Assembly: GCA_033557465.1 (NCBI GenBank)
Contig: CM066041.1
Coordinates: forward strand, 161,175,532-161,239,531
Source of the DNA: Ichthyophis bannanicus
Lineage: Eukaryota > Chordata > Amphibia > Gymnophiona > Ichthyophiidae
Direction of reading: 5' to 3'
DNA length: 64,000 nucleotides
Position numbers and translations under genes: made by a program. Of the stretch, positions 9,950 to 19,745 are shown piece by piece (position 1 is the stretch's first letter; every line of letters starts with the position of its first letter). Under the pieces are notes generated by a model that was not told where the DNA came from, made no database searches, and saw only the letters and a program-made list of their open reading frames with translations.

Positions 9950-10987
9950 CCTGCTTAAAGTGCGCCACTCGTCAACGTCACTGGCATATACCAGAGTGTG
10001 TGGCGGATCTTTGAGACTTGGTATGCACGGCACCACCTCTCCTCATGGCGGACACGTGTCCTGGAGATCCTTACCTTCCTTCAGGAGGGCCTGGACAAAG
10101 GTCTGGCTCTCGGGTCACTTCGGGTGGCGGCGTTGACTTGTTTTCACGGTCCGGTAGAGGGTCGGTCTATCGCTTCTCATGTTGATGTGGGCCGCTTCCT
10201 CAGAGCGGCCAAGATGGTTTGTCCTTTGGTCCGTCCATTGGTGCCGGCCTGGAATCTCTACCTTGTCCTGAAGGCATTGATGGGGGGGCCCTTTTGAGCT
10301 GCTCAAGCGGATCTCCTTGAAAGATCTGACTCTCAAGGCGCCGTTTCTCATGGCGATAACCTTGGCTCGGAGGGTCTCGGAGTTGCAAGCTCTCTCGTGC
10401 CGGGACCCTATCTTTCCTTCTAGGAGGAAGGGGTATCCCTGCAAGTGGTTCCTTCCATTCTTCTTAAGGTGCTTACGCCTTTTCATCCGAATTGGCCAAT
10501 TTCTCTACTGGATTTCTCTAAGGCTCAATGTACAGGCCCGAACAAGGAGCTCCGGTCGCTGGATCTCAGTAGGATCCTCCGCAGGAATCTAAAGGTGACA
10601 AATCCCTTTCATAAGTCTGATCACCTCTTCATTTTGTTTGCAGGTCTTTGTAGGGGACAGGCGGCTTTCAAGTCCACTATCTCTCAGTGGCTGCAGCAAG
10701 CCTTTGAATCAGTGTATATCCTGAGGGGGAAGACGGACCTCGGGTCTCCGGGCACACACTACGTGAGCTCAGGCAGCATCTTGGGCAGAGCGCTCTCAGG
10801 TCGATCCCCTCGATATCTGAAGGGCGGCCACCTGGTCTTCCCTGTCCACCTTTCGTGCGTCACTATTGGCTTAATCTCCAGGCACGTGGAGAAGCACAGT
10901 TTGGAGCAAAGGTTGTCTCGACGGCTGTGTCTTCCCACCCAGAGAGCAGTTAGCTTGGGTACTTCCCGCTTGTCTGGACTGGTCTAG
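9950..10987 (+). pseudogene. DIRS-B tyrosine recombinase
   Basis: The recombinase relic begins SVWRIFETWYARHH (about 9995) and has FLQEGLDKGLALGSLRV (10080-10125). The catalytic-Arg block TLARRVSELQALSCRDP lies at 10360-10415. A shifted frame continues with DLSRILRRNLKVTNPFHKSD and GQAAFKSTISQWLQQAF (10560-10710). The HxxR and Tyr region after 10740 is frame-broken. Normal length would be about 330-350 codons. Confidence 0.85.
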
Positions 10988-11114
10988 CAGGATGATCTGG
11001 AAGGAGAAATTTTCACTTACCGTTAATTTCCTTTCCTGGAATCCTGCTAGATCAGTCCAGGGCCCACCCATTCTGTATCTGGTCGAGAGGTGCCATTGCA
11101 GGGGAGCCAAGGAA
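10966..11114 (+). repeat. DIRS-B 3' repeats
   Basis: Bases 10966-11005 are the inverse of the element's first 40 bases (5529-5570). Then comes a spacer (AATTTTCACTTACCGTTAATTT) and a second, direct-looking start copy (AATCCTGCTAGATCAGTCCAG). This is the DIRS pattern of an internal complementary region plus terminal repeat. The outer repeat is interrupted near 11114 by a CR1 fragment. Confidence 0.75.
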
Positions 11115-11888
11115 CTTAAGAACATAAGAACATAAGATATGCCATACTGGGTCAGACCAAGGTCCATCAAGCACAGTATCCTGTTTCCAACAGTGGCCAA
11201 TCCAGGTCACAAGTACCTAGCAGTTTCCCCAAAAGACACAGGTTCCACAATGCTTGTACTGGGTCAAGCATTGATATCCTGGGTCCCTTCTTAATAATGG
11301 TTTATGGACCTTTCCTCCAGGAACTTGTCCAAACCTTTTTTAAACCCAGCTACACTAACAGCCTTTACTACATCCTCCGGTAACAAATTCCAGAGTTTGA
11401 TTACACGTTGAGTGAAAAAATATTTTCTTTTATTAGTCTTAAATAGTTTACCCTGTAGCTTCATTGCATGTCCCCTAGTCTTTCTATATTCCGATAAGGT
11501 AAACAATCGATCTACGTTTACCCGTTCCACTCTGTTCATTAATTTATAGACTTCTACCATATCTCCCCTCAGCCGTCTCTTTTCCAGGTTAAAGAGCCCT
11601 AACCTTTTTAGCCTTTCTTCATAGGAGTATCCTTCCATCCCCTTTACCATTTTGGTGGCTCTTCTCTGAACCTTTTCTAAAATCGCTATATCCTTTTTAA
11701 GATACGGCGACCAGAATTGCACACAATATTCAAGGTGCGATCTCACCATGGAACGATATAGAGGCATTATAATATCTTGTTGCAGGGCTCTGGCTCCATC
11801 GTCTCCCTTGCCTCCTTTTACATAGTTACATGGTTCCTGGATGTTTTTCCATTGGTTGTTGCTTTTTCGGAGAATACTGTGGGTGACC
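11115..11888 (-). mobile_element. CR1-a LINE 3' fragment
   Basis: This 5'-truncated CR1 is read on the minus strand. The ORF2 C-terminus (11750-11291) has PLYRSMVRSHLEYCVQFWSP, ILEKVQRRATKMVKG, YEERLKRLGLFNLEKRRLRGDM and FKKGLDKFLEERS. The 3' untranslated region contains the widespread CR1 motif around GGCATATC...TGGGTCAGACC. It ends in the microsatellite (TTATGTTC)n, seen here as AAGAACATAAGAACATAAG. It sits where the DIRS-B right repeat ends. The same subfamily recurs at 44456-44988. Confidence 0.9.
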
Positions 11889-11895
11889 TCTAGGG

Positions 11896-12300
11896 CAGGG
11901 GTCTCAAACTCAAATTGCTTTGAGGGCCAAATGAGGACTTGTAAAGTAACCCGGGGGCCGCATAAGACGCGGGGCCTCATTTGCATAAGGGGCCTCATTT
12001 GCATAAATATTTGCATAATGTTACCATACACTAACTTTTAGTAAACATGCCTCTTTAATGAGTATGGATAAAGAAAGACTAAAAGATTTAGAAACAAGAA
12101 GACAATAATTAAACTGGGAACCCCAAAAGCCAAACTTGGAATGTACAACAACACTGTAGAAATAAAACTATAAATTAATTTCCTCTTGTACTAAACAAAG
12201 CGCAAACATTAATGATGCACATTTCCTAGAGCTGACATATTCCAGTTAATAAATTCAAAATAAAGAGAGATTTTTCTACCTTTTGTGCATTTTTTTCAGT
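11896..12300. mobile_element. hAT-like non-autonomous fragment
   Basis: CAGGGGTCTCAAACTC at 11896-11911, followed by GAGGGCC and GGGGGCCGCATAAG, matches the usual start of many vertebrate hAT elements. The opposite terminal repeat is not visible before the minisatellite, so this is one end only. Bases 12030-12300 are AT-rich with no coding signal. Confidence 0.45.
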
Positions 12301-12639
12301 TGCAATTGTTCCAGCCACTTTCTTCTGGTTTCTTCATGTCTTCTGCTAACTCTCCATCGTCTGCTGTCCATTTGCCCTTTCTTCTCTCCTAGTTTTTTTC
12401 CATTCTCTCTCTACATCTGCTTTAACATACTAATCTTTCTCCTTTTTCTCTTTCCTCATTCCTATTTCATCCACTCAAATTTTACCCCTCCATCCTCAAT
12501 CCCCACTTACTCTCCCAATACCTGGCCAATTGTAGATTTGTCTTCTCTCCCAGACAAAATATTTTTCCCCTCTCCATTTCACTTTCCCAGCTCCATCCCA
12601 TTCTAATCCTCCCCCAACATCAGCTCCCTTCTAGTTCCA
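12301..12639. other. pyrimidine-rich stretch without gene
   Basis: This C/T-rich sequence (TTCTCC, CCATTTCC and similar) grades into the minisatellite to its right. An open frame here (12283-12606) is all Phe/Ser/Pro/Leu and is a composition effect. I see no gene. Confidence 0.6.
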
Positions 12640-13695
12640 GCCCCACCCAGCATCCGCTCCCTTCTAGTCCCCCCATTAGTCCATTTCCAGTCCTATCCTA
12701 GCCTCACCATCAGCCCATTTCCAATCCTAGCCCCCCATCAGCCCATTTCCAATCCTAGCTCCCTCCCCTCACAGCCCATTTCCATTCCAAGCCCCCCTCC
12801 CCATCAGCCATTTGCAGTTCAAGCCCCCCTTCCACTCAGCCCATTTCCAGTCCTAGCAACCCCCCCCCCAGCCCATTACCAGTCCTAGACCCCCCATAGC
12901 CCATTACCAGTCCTAACCTCCCCATAGCGCACTTCCAGTTTTACCCCCCATCACCCCATTTTCAGTCTTACCCCCCCCATAGCCCATTACCAGTCATAAC
13001 CCCCCCTGCCAATAGCCCACTTCCAGCCCTAACCCCCATTACCCCATTTCAGTCAGCCCCTCCATAGCTCATTACCAGTCCTAACTCCCCCCATCAGCCC
13101 ACCCCCAGTCCTTCCTAACCCCCACCTGCCCATTTCCAGTCCTAGCCCCCACCATAGCCCATTACCAGTCATAACCCCCCTGCCAATAGCCCATCTCCAG
13201 TCATAACCCCCCCCCTGCCAATAGCCCATCTCCAGTCATAACCCCCCCCTGCCAATAGCCCATTTCCAGTCATACCCCCCCCCTGCCAATAGCCCATTTC
13301 CAGTCATACCCCCCTGCCAATAGCCCATTTCCAGTCATAACCCCCCTGCCACTAGCCCATCTCCAGTCATAACCCCCCTGCCAATAGCCCATCTCCAGTC
13401 ATAACCCCCCCCTGCCAATAGCCCATTTCCAGTCATAACCCCCCCTGCCAATAGCCCATTTCCAGTCATACCCCCCCCTGCCAATAGCCCATTTCCAGTC
13501 ATACCCCCCCGGCCCATAGCCCTTTTCCAGACTTACCCCCCACCTGCCAATTGCCCATTTCCAGTCATTCCCCCCCCTGCCAATAGCCCATTTCCAGTCA
13601 TACCCCCCCTGCCAATAGCCCATTTCCAGTCATACACCCCCCCCTGCCAATAGCCCATTTCCAGTCATACCCCCCCCCCTGCCAATAGCCCATTT
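12640..13695. repeat. 31-32 bp minisatellite
   Basis: Tandem units of the form TGCCAATAGCCCATTTCCAG plus TCATAACCCCCC repeat about 30 times. Units from about 13150 to 13690 are the most uniform. Those at 12640-13100 are degenerate (CATCAGCCCATTTCC, AGTCCTAGCCCC). C-run length varies from 4 to 9 and changes unit length. The array ends exactly where DIRS-C RT coding resumes (CCCATTTCACGAAGG). Open minus-strand frames (MTGNGLLAGG repeats) are a by-product. Confidence 0.95.
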
Positions 13696-15842
13696 CACGA
13701 AGGTGATGGTGGTGGTGGTGGCAGTAGGCCTGTGACAGGAAGAAATTCTGGTCCATCCGTACCTGGACATTTGGCTCATCTGAGCAAAGTTAGAGGCCGA
13801 GAGCTTGCAGGTCACTGTGCGAGTGATTGTGTACTTGTAGAGATTCAGTTGAGTGATAAACTTTGAAAAAGGTCAACTCAGACCGTCTCAGGATTTAGTG
13901 TATCTGGGGGCCAGGTTTCAAACAGCAGCAGGAGGGGTCACCTTGCTGAAGGACAGGGTATGGAAATTGCAGGGGCAGATCTGCACTTTTCTCAGCAGGT
14001 GAAAGCTGCTGGCATGGCACTATTTGCAGGTGATGGGGTCCATAGCAGTGACCATCTAACTTGTGCCTTGGGCTCGGGCCTACAAGCGCCATTTGCAGCA
14101 CGGTTTATTGCAGAAATAGCGCAGCGCCAGCCACCTTTGCTTCCGCTACCGTGTTCGGCAGAGATCAGCAGCTCACTCAGGTGGTGGCTTGCAGACACCA
14201 ACCTTCAGGTGGGCATGCCCCTGGAGACTCTGCATTGGATTCCAGTGATGACAGACGCCAGTTTTATGGGCTGTGGAGCATAATTGCGAGGGTCATATAG
14301 CTCAAAGGACCTGGTCGGCTCGGGAGGCGACTTGGTCCATAAACCGGCTCAAGTTGACAGCAGCGTTCTTAGCATTGCAGGAGTTCCAGACTCTCCTGCT
14401 CGGCGGTTCAGTGTGGGTATTCTTGGACAATGCAACGACATTGGATCCGTCCCTTTCCTTTCAAGAACATATTGCGTCCTTCGCCGCCCTACGACAAATT
14501 CGGGCCGTTCTGTGTTACCTCCTAGCTCACTGGTTACCCTCGTACTTGCACTAGTTGTCAGTAGGCTGGATTACTGTAACGTTTTTCTGGCTAACCTCCC
14601 CAATTATCAGCTCCAAAGACTACAACGGATTCAAAATACAGCAGCACGCCTAGTTACTTTCTCTGGTCGGTTTGACCATATTACTCCCATTCTCATCCGG
14701 TTACATTGGTTGCCCCTTCGCTTTCACTACAAATTTCTGATTCTGATTCATCGAGCCATTCATACTGGAAATCCTCTCTACTTAGCAGACTGCATTTCTC
14801 TGCATTCTCCTCACTGTCAACTCTGCTCAATCCATGCCAACCGCTTATCACTTCCCTCACCGTCCCAGGCCCATTTAGAACAGACTCGCCATTATGCTTT
14901 TTTCTTCTTTGGACCCCTCCTTTGGAACATGCTACCAGCTCCCCTCCGGTTAGAATCCTCCTATCCTCAGTTTAAGTCATTACTTAAGACCCATCTATTT
15001 CAGAAAGCATATGACCTTTCCCCTGAGGCCCCTCCCTGATTACCCTGTTTTTGTCTTTGTCCTTTTTTTAGGTCGTCACTTGTCTGTCCCTTGTTCGCTT
15101 GTCTATGTTGCCCGGCTGGGCTATGTCTGTCTATGATTAGGTATAGTGTGATGTTACTATTCTGTCCTGCCTCCTTCTTTCCTATTTATCATTGGCGTTC
15201 CTTTTCTTGGTTTGCAGTGTTAAATCCATCCTTTTTATTGTACACCGCTTAATGTTCTTACAATAGCGGTTTATCAAATATGAATAAAGATAGACAGTGG
15301 CATACATCAGCCGTCAGGGAGGAACGAGCAGTGCCAACTTGGAGGAAGAGGCAGCTCCGTTGTTGGCCTGGGCAGAAGAGAATCTCCAGGTGCTATTGGC
15401 AGCACATGTCGCAAAAAAGGACAATGTAGCAGATGATTTTTCTCAGTCTGGTCCAGATCGATCTGGGGGAATGGACGCTCAACAAGGTCTTTGCTCGTCT
15501 AGTCTGGCGGTGTGGCCAGCCAATCATGGACCTGATGGTGACGTTCGATTTGGCGACGACATCCCGGTTTTTCAGCAGAAGAAGGGAGCGAATGTCGGAG
15601 GGGATAGATGCCCTAGTCCAGGCATGGCCATCAGGTGGACTGCTCAGTGTTTCCTCCATGGGCTGTCATAGAACGGGTGATACAGCGTATAGAGATGCAT
15701 CAGGGTCCTGTGTTGATAGCACCTGATTGGCCTCATCATCCGTGGTATGCCAACTTGGTACGCTTGATGGTGAATTGGCCATGGAGGCTGTTGAGGCTAG
15801 ACCTACTGGCTCAGGGTCCCGTTAATGTGCCACAGGTGGATT
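13694..15842 (+). pseudogene. DIRS-C RT C-terminus / RNase H / methyltransferase-like
   Basis: Coding resumes with FTKVMVVVVVAVGL and VHPYLDIWLI (13755-13790), where the YLDD box reads YLDI. It continues INFEKGQLRPSQDLVYLGARF (13850-13920), SAREATWSINRLKLTAAFLAL (14310-14380) and VFLDNATT (14418-14440). An L2-like fragment intervenes at 14441-15292. RNase H continues AYISRQGGTSSANLEEEAAP (15300-15360) and the tail ends GPVLIAPDWPHHPWYANLVRL (15705-15770). Frames differ between blocks. The upstream RT motifs are missing. Confidence 0.85.
14441..15292 (+). mobile_element. L2-like LINE 3' fragment in DIRS-C RNase H
   Basis: This 5'-truncated LINE end begins LDPSLSFQEHIASF and has LVVSRLDYCNVFLANLP, LQRIQNTAARLV and FDHITPILIRLHWLPLRFHYK, then a C-terminus to about 15039. 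The 3' end has a hairpin (ACCGC at 15244, GCGGT at 15266) and tail AAATATGAATAAAG. The flanks join at GACA (14437-14440 and 15293-15296), a short target duplication. Removing the fragment joins VFLDNAT to VAYISRQGG of the DIRS RNase H. It is related to the fragment at 29296-30165. Confidence 0.88.
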
Positions 15843-15899
15843 GATTCTCGTTTACAGCTTGGCTCTTGAGCGGGCAAGGTTGGGAAGGTGGGGCTGTTT

Positions 15900-16893
15900 G
15901 GCTTCAATGATTTCTATGTTGCTGAAGGCCAGGCGGCGCTCAACTTCCCTGGCTTACGTGAGAGTTTGGAGAGTGTTTGAGGACTGGTGTGCGAATAGTG
16001 GCTGTTGATTGCTGTTTGCGTCTGTGCCAGAGGTGTGGACCTTCTTGCAAGTGGGATTTGATAAAGGTCTAGCAGGTAGTACCCTCAGGGTGCAGGTCAT
16101 GGCCATTCCCTGTTATTGGGGAAGGGTTCAGGGAACTTCCCTGGCGGCTCATCCGGATGTAGTCAGATTTCTCAGAACAGTAAAACAAGAGCATCTGCCA
16201 CGTAGGGCGATCGTGCCTCTGTGGTACCTCAATCTGATATTGTTGGTACTAATGGCACTGCCTTTTGAACAATTAGGTTTATGCACGATGAAAGATCTTA
16301 CACTGAAATCAGTGTTTTTGGTGGCAATTTGCTCGGCGAGAAAAATTTCTGAATTGCAGGCATTGTCCTGCTGGGAGCCTTTTCTCATTTTGGCGAAGGA
16401 GAAAGTGGTTCTACGATCCATTTCAGCATAAAAGAAGGAAGTCCTTTCAGTTTTTCACTTGAACCAGTCACTTATGCTTCTGGTCTTTTCGGGAGCAGGG
16501 GGGAAAGGGAAGGATCCCCTCCTGCACTGTTTGGATATCAGAGGAATGTTACGACGATACTTGAAGAGAATAGAGTCCTTTCAGAAGTCGGACCAGTTGT
16601 TTGACCTGTATGGCAGAGCACGCCAAAGAGAGGCGGCTTTGAAGGCCTCCATTTCCTGATGGGTGAGGGAAGCAATATCTTCAGTGTACTTGTTGCGGCA
16701 CAAACAGTTACCCACAGGGACAAGAGTGCAGGCTATATCTTGGGTGGCGTCGAGGTTGGTGCCACCAGGAGAGATTTATAGGGCAGCAACCTGGTCATCC
16801 CTGCATACTTTTGTGAAGACTATAGACTGGACATACAGGCAGCAGGGGACATGTGCTTTGGATCGGCAGTTCTTCAGGCTGGTCTTGTGAGTT
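15900..16893 (+). pseudogene. DIRS-C tyrosine recombinase
   Basis: Blocks in order are SLAYVRVWRVFEDWCANS (15945-16000), FLQVGFDKGLAGSTLRVQV (16040-16100), TMKDLTLKSVFLVAICSARK (16285-16345, catalytic Arg in the SAR block), DIRGMLRRYLKRIESFQKSD (16535-16590), the HxxR region written as TGTRVQAISW, and IYRAATWSSLHTFVK (16775-16815). The catalytic His and the Tyr are replaced, and stops occur after CANSGC and at 16430 and 16659. It is inactive. Confidence 0.87.
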
Positions 16894-16914
16894 CTTCCCA
16901 AGGTTAGTACTACT

Positions 16915-17455
16915 ATGGTACATCCCAAATGTGTGGGGCTGGACTGGAGGAACGATAAGGAAGGTAAAATTAGGCCTTACCTGTTAATTGATATTCTTTG
17001 CGTGAGTCCAGTCCAGTCCCGATCCCACCCTCTGGATTGTTTGCTTTTTCGCCAGGGGGATGTATAGATCTCTGATCTTGAAGAATGTTAGAGCGGTGGA
17101 TGACTGGGGGTCTTGGGGGCACAGTGTCTATCCCTGGAAGCTCGCCTCAGTGGAGTCTGTGCTAAGCCATCTCTTTCTCTCAAGCAGGGGGTTGTTTTTT
17201 CTGGCCTGTGTGGGGGAGGGTTTTCTGTGTATGTAATTTAGAATTGATTCTCAAATTGTTATATTTGTGTGTCTGCTTTGTCAATAGGATACTGGCTTTG
17301 GTGGGAGGTGCCACCAGTATGTATACCCCTGATGTCATCAAATATGACATACTCGGTCTCCAAGCTACTGGTGAGATGACATTACCCAAAGGTGTGGGAC
17401 TAGACTGGACTCACTCAAGGAACATCGATTAGCAGGTAAGGCCTAATTTTACCTT
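16915..17455 (+). repeat. DIRS-C 3' internal and terminal repeats
   Basis: GGCTGGACTGGA (16936) with GGTAAAATTAGGCCTTACCTG (16965-16985) and TGAGTCCAGTCCAGTCC (17001-17018) form the internal complementary region. Bases 17285-17410 repeat the 5' end in inverse. The outer end is AGCAGGTAAGGCCTAATTTTACC (17432-17454), inverse to 16965-16985. The end contains a donor-like CAG/GTAAGG. Bases 17456-17480 between this end and the next DIRS start are not assigned. Confidence 0.8.
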
Positions 17456-17480
17456 TTTTTCCTATCAGCTATCGTACTTT

Positions 17481-17906
17481 CTCTGGGAACAATCAGGAAA
17501 TCAGTTCTCACATATGGGTGACATTGGCACCGATAGAGCCCACAAGGATCCACTTCCCAGTTTTCCAAGAAAGCCTTTGGGAGTTACTATGCGCGGTCAC
17601 CTTCCCATCCAAAGGTGCCATCTTGCCTCAGTCTGTCTTTTTCCGCGGAGCCCTGCAGATGTCTTCTGTGCACCACGGACAAAGTAGGTTTTTCTGACCC
17701 CTAATAGTTTGTTTTTCTTTTTCTCAAGTGCTCGATTCGATCACCTTTCCGCCGCCCGAGTCTGCCACCTCAGCATCGTAGTTTTCACTCGGGTAATCTT
17801 TATTTTTGTCTTTTTGGCCCACGGGGTTCGTTCTTGCAGCCTAGCTGGTTGAGACATCTGAGTTTGATCTCATGGGTCTTGTTTTTCCCGCTATTTTCTC
17901 AACCAG
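17481..17906 (+). repeat. DIRS-A3 5' terminal repeat and leader
   Basis: CTCTGGGAACAATCAGGAAA and TCAGTTCTCACATATGGGTG match the DIRS-A2 start. ACATTGGCACCGATAGAGCC corresponds to the A2 GACGTCGGCGCCGACGGAGCC with CpG decay. The CCATCTT core is at 17618-17624 and the CCGCGGAGCCCTGCAGA leader follows. The sequence is cut at about 17906 by CR1-b. Confidence 0.85.
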
Positions 17907-17924
17907 CGGTTTTAAGCAGTGTGG

Positions 17925-18451
17925 CAAGTGCAACTGCTTACCTGGAGTCCAACGGATTACTGGATCTGAGGCAGCATGGATTCACCAGAGGCAGATCTTG
18001 TCAGACAAATCTGATTTCTTTGAGTGACCAGGGAGTTGGAGAGCCCTAGATGTGGTGTATTTAGATTTCAGTAAAGCCTTTGACATTGTTCCGTACGGGT
18101 GACTTATAAACAAACTAAGCACCCTAGGGATGGACCCTAAAGTTACTGCTTGGGTCAGAAATTGGTTGAGTGGGAGGCGACAAAGGGTACAGGTAAATGG
18201 AGCTCACTCTGAGGAGAAGAAGGTTACCAGTGCCCCAGGGATCTGTCCTTGGTCCGATTCTTTTTAACATCTTTGTTAGTGATATTGCATAAGGGCTGTT
18301 GGATAAGGTTTGCCTCTTTGCGGATGATACCAAAATCTTCAATAGAGTAGACACCCAGGAAGGTGTAGATAATATGAGGAGGAATCTAGCTAAGCTTGAA
18401 GAAAGGTCTAGAATTTGATAGCTGAGATTTAATGTTAAAAAATGCAAGGTC
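17925..18451 (+). pseudogene. CR1-b reverse transcriptase, N-terminal part
   Basis: The frame gives LESNGLLDLRQHGFTRGRSCQTNLISL (17943-18020), then VVYLDFSKAFDIVPYG (18052-18100), the first catalytic Asp motif, and INKLSTLGMDPKVTAWVRNWLSGRRQRVQVNGAHS to about 18210. After a frameshift comes VCLFADDTKIFNRVDTQEG (18310-18362), containing FADD. Frameshifts and stops are present. The insertion target of the L1-like element follows at 18444-18451. Confidence 0.88.
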
Positions 18452-18523
18452 GGGCTTCCGGTGATGTCAGCGGACCCAATGGTGGCGCGGTAGAGGAGCT
18501 CCGCTGCCAAAACCTCATGAAGG

Positions 18524-18857
18524 AGGAGTGGAGGAGTGGCCTAGTGGTTGGGGCAAGGTACTTCGGGCCGGAAGGTCGGGGGTTCAAATCCCACTGGAGG
18601 ACAGCAACCTTGGGCCGGAAGGACTGGGGTTTCTAGTCCCACAGGTGCTCCTTGTGGTCTTGGGCAAGCCACTTAACCCTCTATAGCCCATGTTCCCTGT
18701 GTGCTGTGCTTTCCTGTCTAATCAATGTGCTTATACCTCAAAAATTTCCTGTCATGATTTGACAATTTCCAATCTGTAATCAAACCGCTGCTGATCGCTG
18801 GAAGTAGCGGTATACAAATGTATACTAAATAAAATAAATAAATAAATAAATAAATAA
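18524..18857 (+). mobile_element. tRNA-derived SINE with L2-like 3' tail
   Basis: The head carries RNA polymerase III promoter boxes: A box TGGCCTAGTGG (18537-18547) and B box GGTTCAAATCC (18581-18591), in a tRNA-like spacing. The 3' part has AAACCGCTGCTGATCGC and GTAGCGGTATACAAAT, then (AATA)n. That end resembles the L2 3' terminus in this window (51485-51540 reversed), which suggests L2 enzymes mobilise it. ATGAAGG (18517-18523 and 18858-18864) is the target duplication. It lies in the L1-like 5' untranslated region. Confidence 0.88.
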
Positions 18858-18864
18858 ATGAAGG

Positions 18865-19745
18865 GTGAAATAAAACCCCTAAAATGATGAGAAGCAGTGA
18901 GGCAGAGAAGGGGCATTTAATTTAAGCTTACCCCTCTATCACGCGGAAGGGCGAGAGGTCGGTAATCGCCCCCAAGTGCAGCAGCTGTAGCGAAGGGACC
19001 AGTCTGAGTGGGAAGCCACATGGTCGAGCCGGGTGTCGGAAGGAGCAACCCTGGTGATAGACGGAGCAGCCGGGGAGCGCCAAGCCGCCAGCACAGGAGA
19101 CAGCGGCAGCGGGAGTGGAGACGGCCGTAACCCTGACGGGAGGCAGTGAAGCTGTGCGGTGGCCTGGGAAAGCACGCGACGAAGGAAAGTGGAGGCCTGA
19201 GACAAGCGGGAAGAGTGGAACCGCTGCAGCAAACAAAAGAAACTGGAGCGTGCATGGCGGCAGAGGGGCCGGGGGAGTGCAGTTGCCTTGATGGTAGAGT
19301 GAGGCCAGAGTGTGCTGTCACGTGAGAGCGCAGGGCCTGGAGGAGAGCAGAAGGTGGCTGTGCAGGCTGAAGGTCGCGGCTGAGTGCAGGGCCGTACAGT
19401 ACAGCCAGCGCCAGGAAGAGTCAGACTGCTTGGAGGTGGGTGGAGTGTGAAGAAGAGTGTGGAGTGCAATAGGACTAAAGGTGCATAGGCAGAGCGGAGC
19501 AGACCAGGAAGATAAGTTCCAAGCCACGTTGGGAGAAGGTCAACAGGGGAGTACAAAGGCTGAGGTGAAATAAACCGAAAATCCAGTGGCTCGGCCAGAC
19601 AGGAGGAACTGCAGTGCCTGAGGAGGAGGGAAAAGATTGCAGTTCTAGACACTTCGGGAGCAGTACCCTGCGGGGAAGGGGGAGAGCAGGGGGAACTTTA
19701 CAAGAAGCCACAGCTTGCAGAGCGGAATCCACTACAACTAAAAAC
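18865..19745 (+). promoter_or_regulatory. L1-like 5' untranslated region, CpG-rich
   Basis: This G/C- and CpG-rich stretch (densest at 18930-19400, for example GAGCCGGGTGTCGGAAGG) precedes ORF1, as expected for an internal LINE promoter. Together with 18452-18523 it forms the leader, into which the SINE inserted. Long open frames on the opposite strand here (18917-19652) are composition shadows. No TATA-like box is obvious. Confidence 0.55.

Larger units (their letters stand above)
5533..11114 (+). mobile_element. DIRS-B retrotransposon
   Basis: A DIRS family distinct from A and C lies in the same orientation inside DIRS-C gag. The 5' start (ATCATCCTGCTAGACCAG) recurs inverted at 10966-11005 (CTGGTCTAGCAGGATGAT) and again in part at 11041-11060. 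The order is 5' repeat, gag (6401-8080), RT/RNase H/methyltransferase-like (8084-9843), recombinase (9950-10987), 3' repeats. All ORFs carry frameshifts or stops. The right terminal repeat is cut short near 11114 by a CR1 fragment. Confidence 0.85.
3826..17455 (+). mobile_element. DIRS-C retrotransposon, split by several insertions
   Basis: This is an old DIRS element. Its 5' terminal repeat (3826-3990) is the reverse complement of sequence near its 3' end (17285-17410). A gag-like region lies at 4799-5545, then come the DIRS-B insertion, a CR1 fragment, a hAT-like fragment and a minisatellite. The element resumes in the reverse transcriptase at 13694. The gag C-terminus and RT N-terminus are missing, so a deletion accompanied or followed those insertions. 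An L2-like fragment interrupts the RNase H at 14441-15292. Confidence 0.8.

Noticed and set aside
12640..13695. Possible CRISPR array
   Set aside because: Units are contiguous tandem repeats without unique spacers, in a vertebrate transposon context.
13335..13815. Minus-strand ORFs with MTGNGLLAGG repeats
   Set aside because: They are translations of the minisatellite. The frame changes whenever unit length varies, and there is no start context or domain.
18537..18591. A tRNA gene
   Set aside because: The A and B boxes are present, but no cloverleaf closes, and the unit has a LINE-type tail and target duplication, so it is a SINE.
18917..19652. Long minus-strand ORFs opposite the L1-like 5' region
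   Set aside because: They are Pro/Leu/Ser/Arg-rich composition shadows of a CpG-rich leader with no recognisable domain.
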